Positions 20,771-23,173 of a stretch of DNA of 23,173 nucleotides are shown here, in pieces. This stretch comes from Blattamonas nauphoetae (lineage: Eukaryota > Preaxostyla > Oxymonadida), in contig JARBJD010000688.1 in assembly GCA_033064195.1 (NCBI GenBank), positions 1 to 23,173 of the forward strand, written 5' to 3'. The position numbers and the translations under genes are program-made. The first letter of the stretch is position 1. Each line of letters opens with the position of its first letter. The notes below the pieces were generated by a model, which did no database searches, was not told the origin of the DNA, and worked only from the letters and a program-made list of their open reading frames with translations.

Positions 20771-21161
20771 CAAGAAGACAAGAAAAATTACGAACCTTTC
20801 TTCCAGCTTCGATTCGCGTCATGTCACTACTAGACCATAATAGTCGTCGAGATGTAGAGAATCTTCCCTGAGAAGGACTGGTCATCAGATGTTGATCTCG
20901 AGTTGGAATCTGCGTTCGACTGTCAACCCGACAGAAAGGATCGTTTCAAAAAGATGGAATTTTGCAGAGCGTGCTGACAACGATCTTGAACTGTAGATTG
21001 TGGATGACGTGACTCAGTCTCGTAATAGAATGTGATGGTGGAAAGAGCACATCAATCAATCCAATAGCGAACTGAGTATCAACAAGTTTCGAAAAGTTCC
21101 AAATTCCTGAGCCATGTAACCTCAGTAGACCGATTGTGTTGAGGGACTCAAGATCGATGGC

Positions 21162-21214
21162 CTGGTGGTGAAGAAAGCAGCAAATGAGGATAAGAACGAA
21201 CAGAACAAGCGAAC
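21162..21214 (-). other. Candidate 53-nt intron
   Basis: On the minus strand it begins GTTCGCTTGTTC and ends CTTCACCACCAG. Phase 0 splicing joins HALSHKDCK to AIDLESLNTIG. A GTAAAG donor five bases earlier would put a stop in frame. A similar GTTCGT...GCAG candidate of 28 bases lies at about 20780-20807. Confidence 0.4.
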
Positions 21215-21297
21215 TTTACAATCTTTATGAGATAAGGCGTGAATGAAACGATGAATGAGATCGTGGCGTTCAACTTCAGTCACGTGATACAACCATC

Positions 21298-21337
21298 CTG
21301 ACAAGAGAAAAGTATCAAAAAATGAGAAAAATGGTAC
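21298..21337 (-). other. Candidate 40-nt intron
   Basis: On the minus strand it begins GTACCATTTTTC and ends CTCTTGTCAG. It is T-rich, and splicing joins LADLVIYLR to WLYHVTEVERH in one frame. Without it the frame ends in TIFLIF. Such short introns would be small for most eukaryotes but are seen in some protists. Confidence 0.45.
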
Positions 21338-21567
21338 TCCGAAGATAAATCACGAGATCTGCAAGATAGTTTCGATGATACAACCCGGTTGAGTTGATAT
21401 ATGAGGCGAGAAGTTCGTCGAATCTTTCGATTGGATTATTCTCTGCTGCTGTGAAATTCAAACTATCTGAATTGTCTTGGAGAGAAGACATAAAGGAGAG
21501 CCAGCGATAGTCATCGGATTCCGGACGGAACAACGGCAGTCTAAAAAAACGGTGGAGTTTCGCAGTT

Positions 21568-23112
21568 ACAGTCGGTCGGAATGTTGAGGAATTTGTAACT
21601 CGTCATGTCAAACGTAAAACTGTAGAATGGCATTTTCATCAAAAATGAAAAAGTGTCAAACCTCTGTCTGTCTCATGTGTCGACATTCGATTATCTTTCA
21701 AAATTTTCATTCAAAATTCCATATCAAGATTTCTACATCATTGTTGAGCACATTCTTCAACTTTTCGTGATCGTGTGCTGAGAGAATGAGGAGAGGATTC
21801 GATTGGAAAAGAAGACAACAAAGGACGATACCGGAACAACCCAGAGAAGACATAGGGTGCTGGGCGCATTCAAGGGTCTCGTTTAACCAGCTTGGGAAAA
21901 TGAAGATCCAGTCGGAGGAAGAAAAGAGCGTATTTTCAAGGAATCAGAAAGCAGTGTACAATGCTTGATAAAAGAAGACAGTAGAAGAGAAATATCATGA
22001 AATCAAACCTAAATTTTGATAGAGAGTCAGAAAAACACATCGTTTGGAAATCCGAAGAACAAACCCATCTGACTTTACTAGACTCGATTCAAAACAGATC
22101 GTCCAAATTTCAAGAAGTCCGAGGGGAGCTTGTCGAACAGTGATACATAGATTTGACGAGGTTCAACTCGGTTCACATATCCAATTTTGTCTCTCAAAGT
22201 TCCACCCACTCCGGTTTATCAACACGAGTGGAGACTACTTTCAACAGAATGAGAGATTTGCACTGATGTCCGGAAATAGTTTGTTTGCCGTTTGATTTCT
22301 TTGAAGTTGTACTATCAAAGTTTGAGATGAAATCAGTGTCCGAATCGTATAGATTTTAGAAATTTACATTGTTGGTTGACTAAATTATTCAGACGGCAAA
22401 CCAAATAGTTCCGGACATCAGTGCAAATCTCTCATTCTGTTGAAAGTCGTCTACACTCGTGTTGATAAACCGGAGTGGGTGGAACTTTGAGAGACAAAAT
22501 TGGATATGCGAACTGAATTGAACATCATCAAATCTATGTATCACTGTTCAACAAGCTCCCCTCAGACTTCTTGAAATTTGGACAATCTATTTTGAATCGA
22601 GTCTAGTAAAGTCAGATGGGTTTGCTCTTCGGATTTCCAAACGATGTGTTTTCTCTGATTCTCTATCAAAAATTTAGGTTTGATTTCATGATATTTCTCT
22701 TCTACTGTCTTCTTTTATCAAGCATTGTACACTGCTTTCTGATTCCTTGAAAATACGCTCTTTCTTCCTCCACGACTGATCTTCATTTTCCCAAGCTGGT
22801 TGTACGAGACCCTTGAATGCGCCCAGCACCCTATGTCTCTCTGAGTTGTTCCGGTATCGTCCTTTGTTGTCTCTTTTCCAATCGAATCCTCTCCTCATTC
22901 TCTCAGCACACGATCACGAAAAAGTTGAAGAATGTGCTCAACAATGATAGTCTTGATATGGAATTTTGAATGAAAATTTTGAAAGATAATCGAATGTCGA
23001 CACATGAGACAGACAGAGGTTTGACACTTTTTTCATTTTGATGAAAAAATGCCATTCTACAGTTTTACGTTTGACATGACGAGTTACAAATTTCAACATT
23101 CCGACCGACTGT
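21568..23112. repeat. Long imperfect palindrome (two roughly 720-bp arms, 101-bp spacer)
   Basis: Left arm 21568-22291 and right arm 22393-23112 are reverse complements with scattered substitutions and small indels (by eye about 5 percent). The outer ends read ACAGTCGGTCGGAATGTTGA inward from both sides. The spacer 22292-22392 is AT-rich. No target duplication was recognised. Both arms carry a decayed reading frame, best in the right arm on the minus strand (22898-22686: MRRGFDWKRDNKGR, VLGAFKGLVQPAWENEDQ), with no family recognised. It could be a foldback or long-terminal-repeat Mutator-like element, or an old inverted duplication. Confidence 0.85.
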
Positions 23113-23173
23113 ATGTAAGTGATAGTATTCCAATCAGTCCAACATCTCGAATGCTGTTTTATGAAACTTCTAT
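23113..23173. other. Right edge, nothing recognised
   Basis: Sixty-one bases beyond the palindrome. They do not repeat the sequence left of the palindrome in an obvious way and contain no supported frame. Confidence 0.4.

Larger units (their letters stand above)
19375..21540 (-). pseudogene. Long helical protein gene, N-terminal half (disrupted, with candidate introns)
   Basis: Minus-strand coding blocks run from about 21533 (ESDDYRWLSFMSSLQDNSDS) through 21297-21215 (WLYHVTEVERHDLIHRFIHA), 21161-20955 (AIDLESLNTIGLLRLHGSGI), 20715-20525 (SLYSTPRDSLAILSEIQPPN), 20523-20390 (FEAILCNELLACSIIGCGEA) and 20385-20065 to 20060-19375 (SFTDPASSFLRLASTNPAFF, VGDILDHAVSTALDTVRVVS). Frame changes near 20525, 20385 and 20060 are close to T-runs. 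Two short introns are proposed upstream. The true start is not seen and may lie beyond an AG acceptor near 21542, under or past the palindrome. Joined across the transposon to 17532-15342, it forms one gene of roughly 1,300-1,400 codons. No named domain is recognised; helical repeats are likely. Confidence 0.55.

Noticed and set aside
1-23173. Retroviral, LTR, Polinton or other virus-like elements
   Set aside because: I recognised no reverse transcriptase, integrase, type-B polymerase, packaging ATPase or capsid-like frame in any phase.

Overview
The window reads as nuclear DNA of a protist. It is not an operon-style bacterial region: genes lie on both strands, short GT-AG introns can be proposed, and the mobile elements are eukaryotic-type DNA transposons. 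Two protein families here look like the large lineage-specific families I associate with oxymonad flagellates (Blattamonas/Monocercomonoides). That assignment is from memory of motifs and is an inference.

Layout. 1-461: a weak open frame running in from the left edge. 462-1604: non-coding DNA with a compact tRNA-like, Pol III-type unit (about 880-961), a five-copy 20-bp tandem repeat, and an inverted partial copy of the unit's tail. 1605-12177 (+): one very large gene of a conserved but uncharacterised family built of helical segments and macroglobulin-like beta-sandwich domains. It is broken by about 14 frame changes or stops, carries a 32-copy FGPTSGG array, and is split by a 3,595-bp transposon (7035-10629). 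12366-15084 (+): a lineage-type helical protein gene with three breaks. 15342-about 21540 (-): a second long helical gene, convergent with the previous one, with several breaks and candidate short introns, split by a 1,833-bp transposon (17533-19365). 21568-23112: a near-perfect palindrome of two roughly 720-bp arms around a 101-bp spacer.

The two transposons belong to one family. They share about 90-bp terminal inverted repeats that begin GGTTAAGTATAGGCGCAGAT, each is flanked by a perfect 9-bp target duplication, and the host reading frame closes when each element and one target copy are removed in silico. Ends plus a 9-bp duplication fit the Mutator (MULE) superfamily, but no transposase is visible. 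Both elements carry a homologous small first exon (VDLTITR), so they appear to move with their own, non-transposase gene. The larger one continues into a long charged coiled-coil gene that is itself interrupted by a roughly 330-bp element with ACCGG-rich ends.

The strongest leads are this transposon family with its shared cargo exon, the FG-type repeat array inside the macroglobulin-like protein, the tRNA-like minihelix unit, and the long palindrome. Frame breaks are spread through all three host genes and often sit at homopolymers, so gene decay and residual long-read errors cannot be told apart from the sequence alone.
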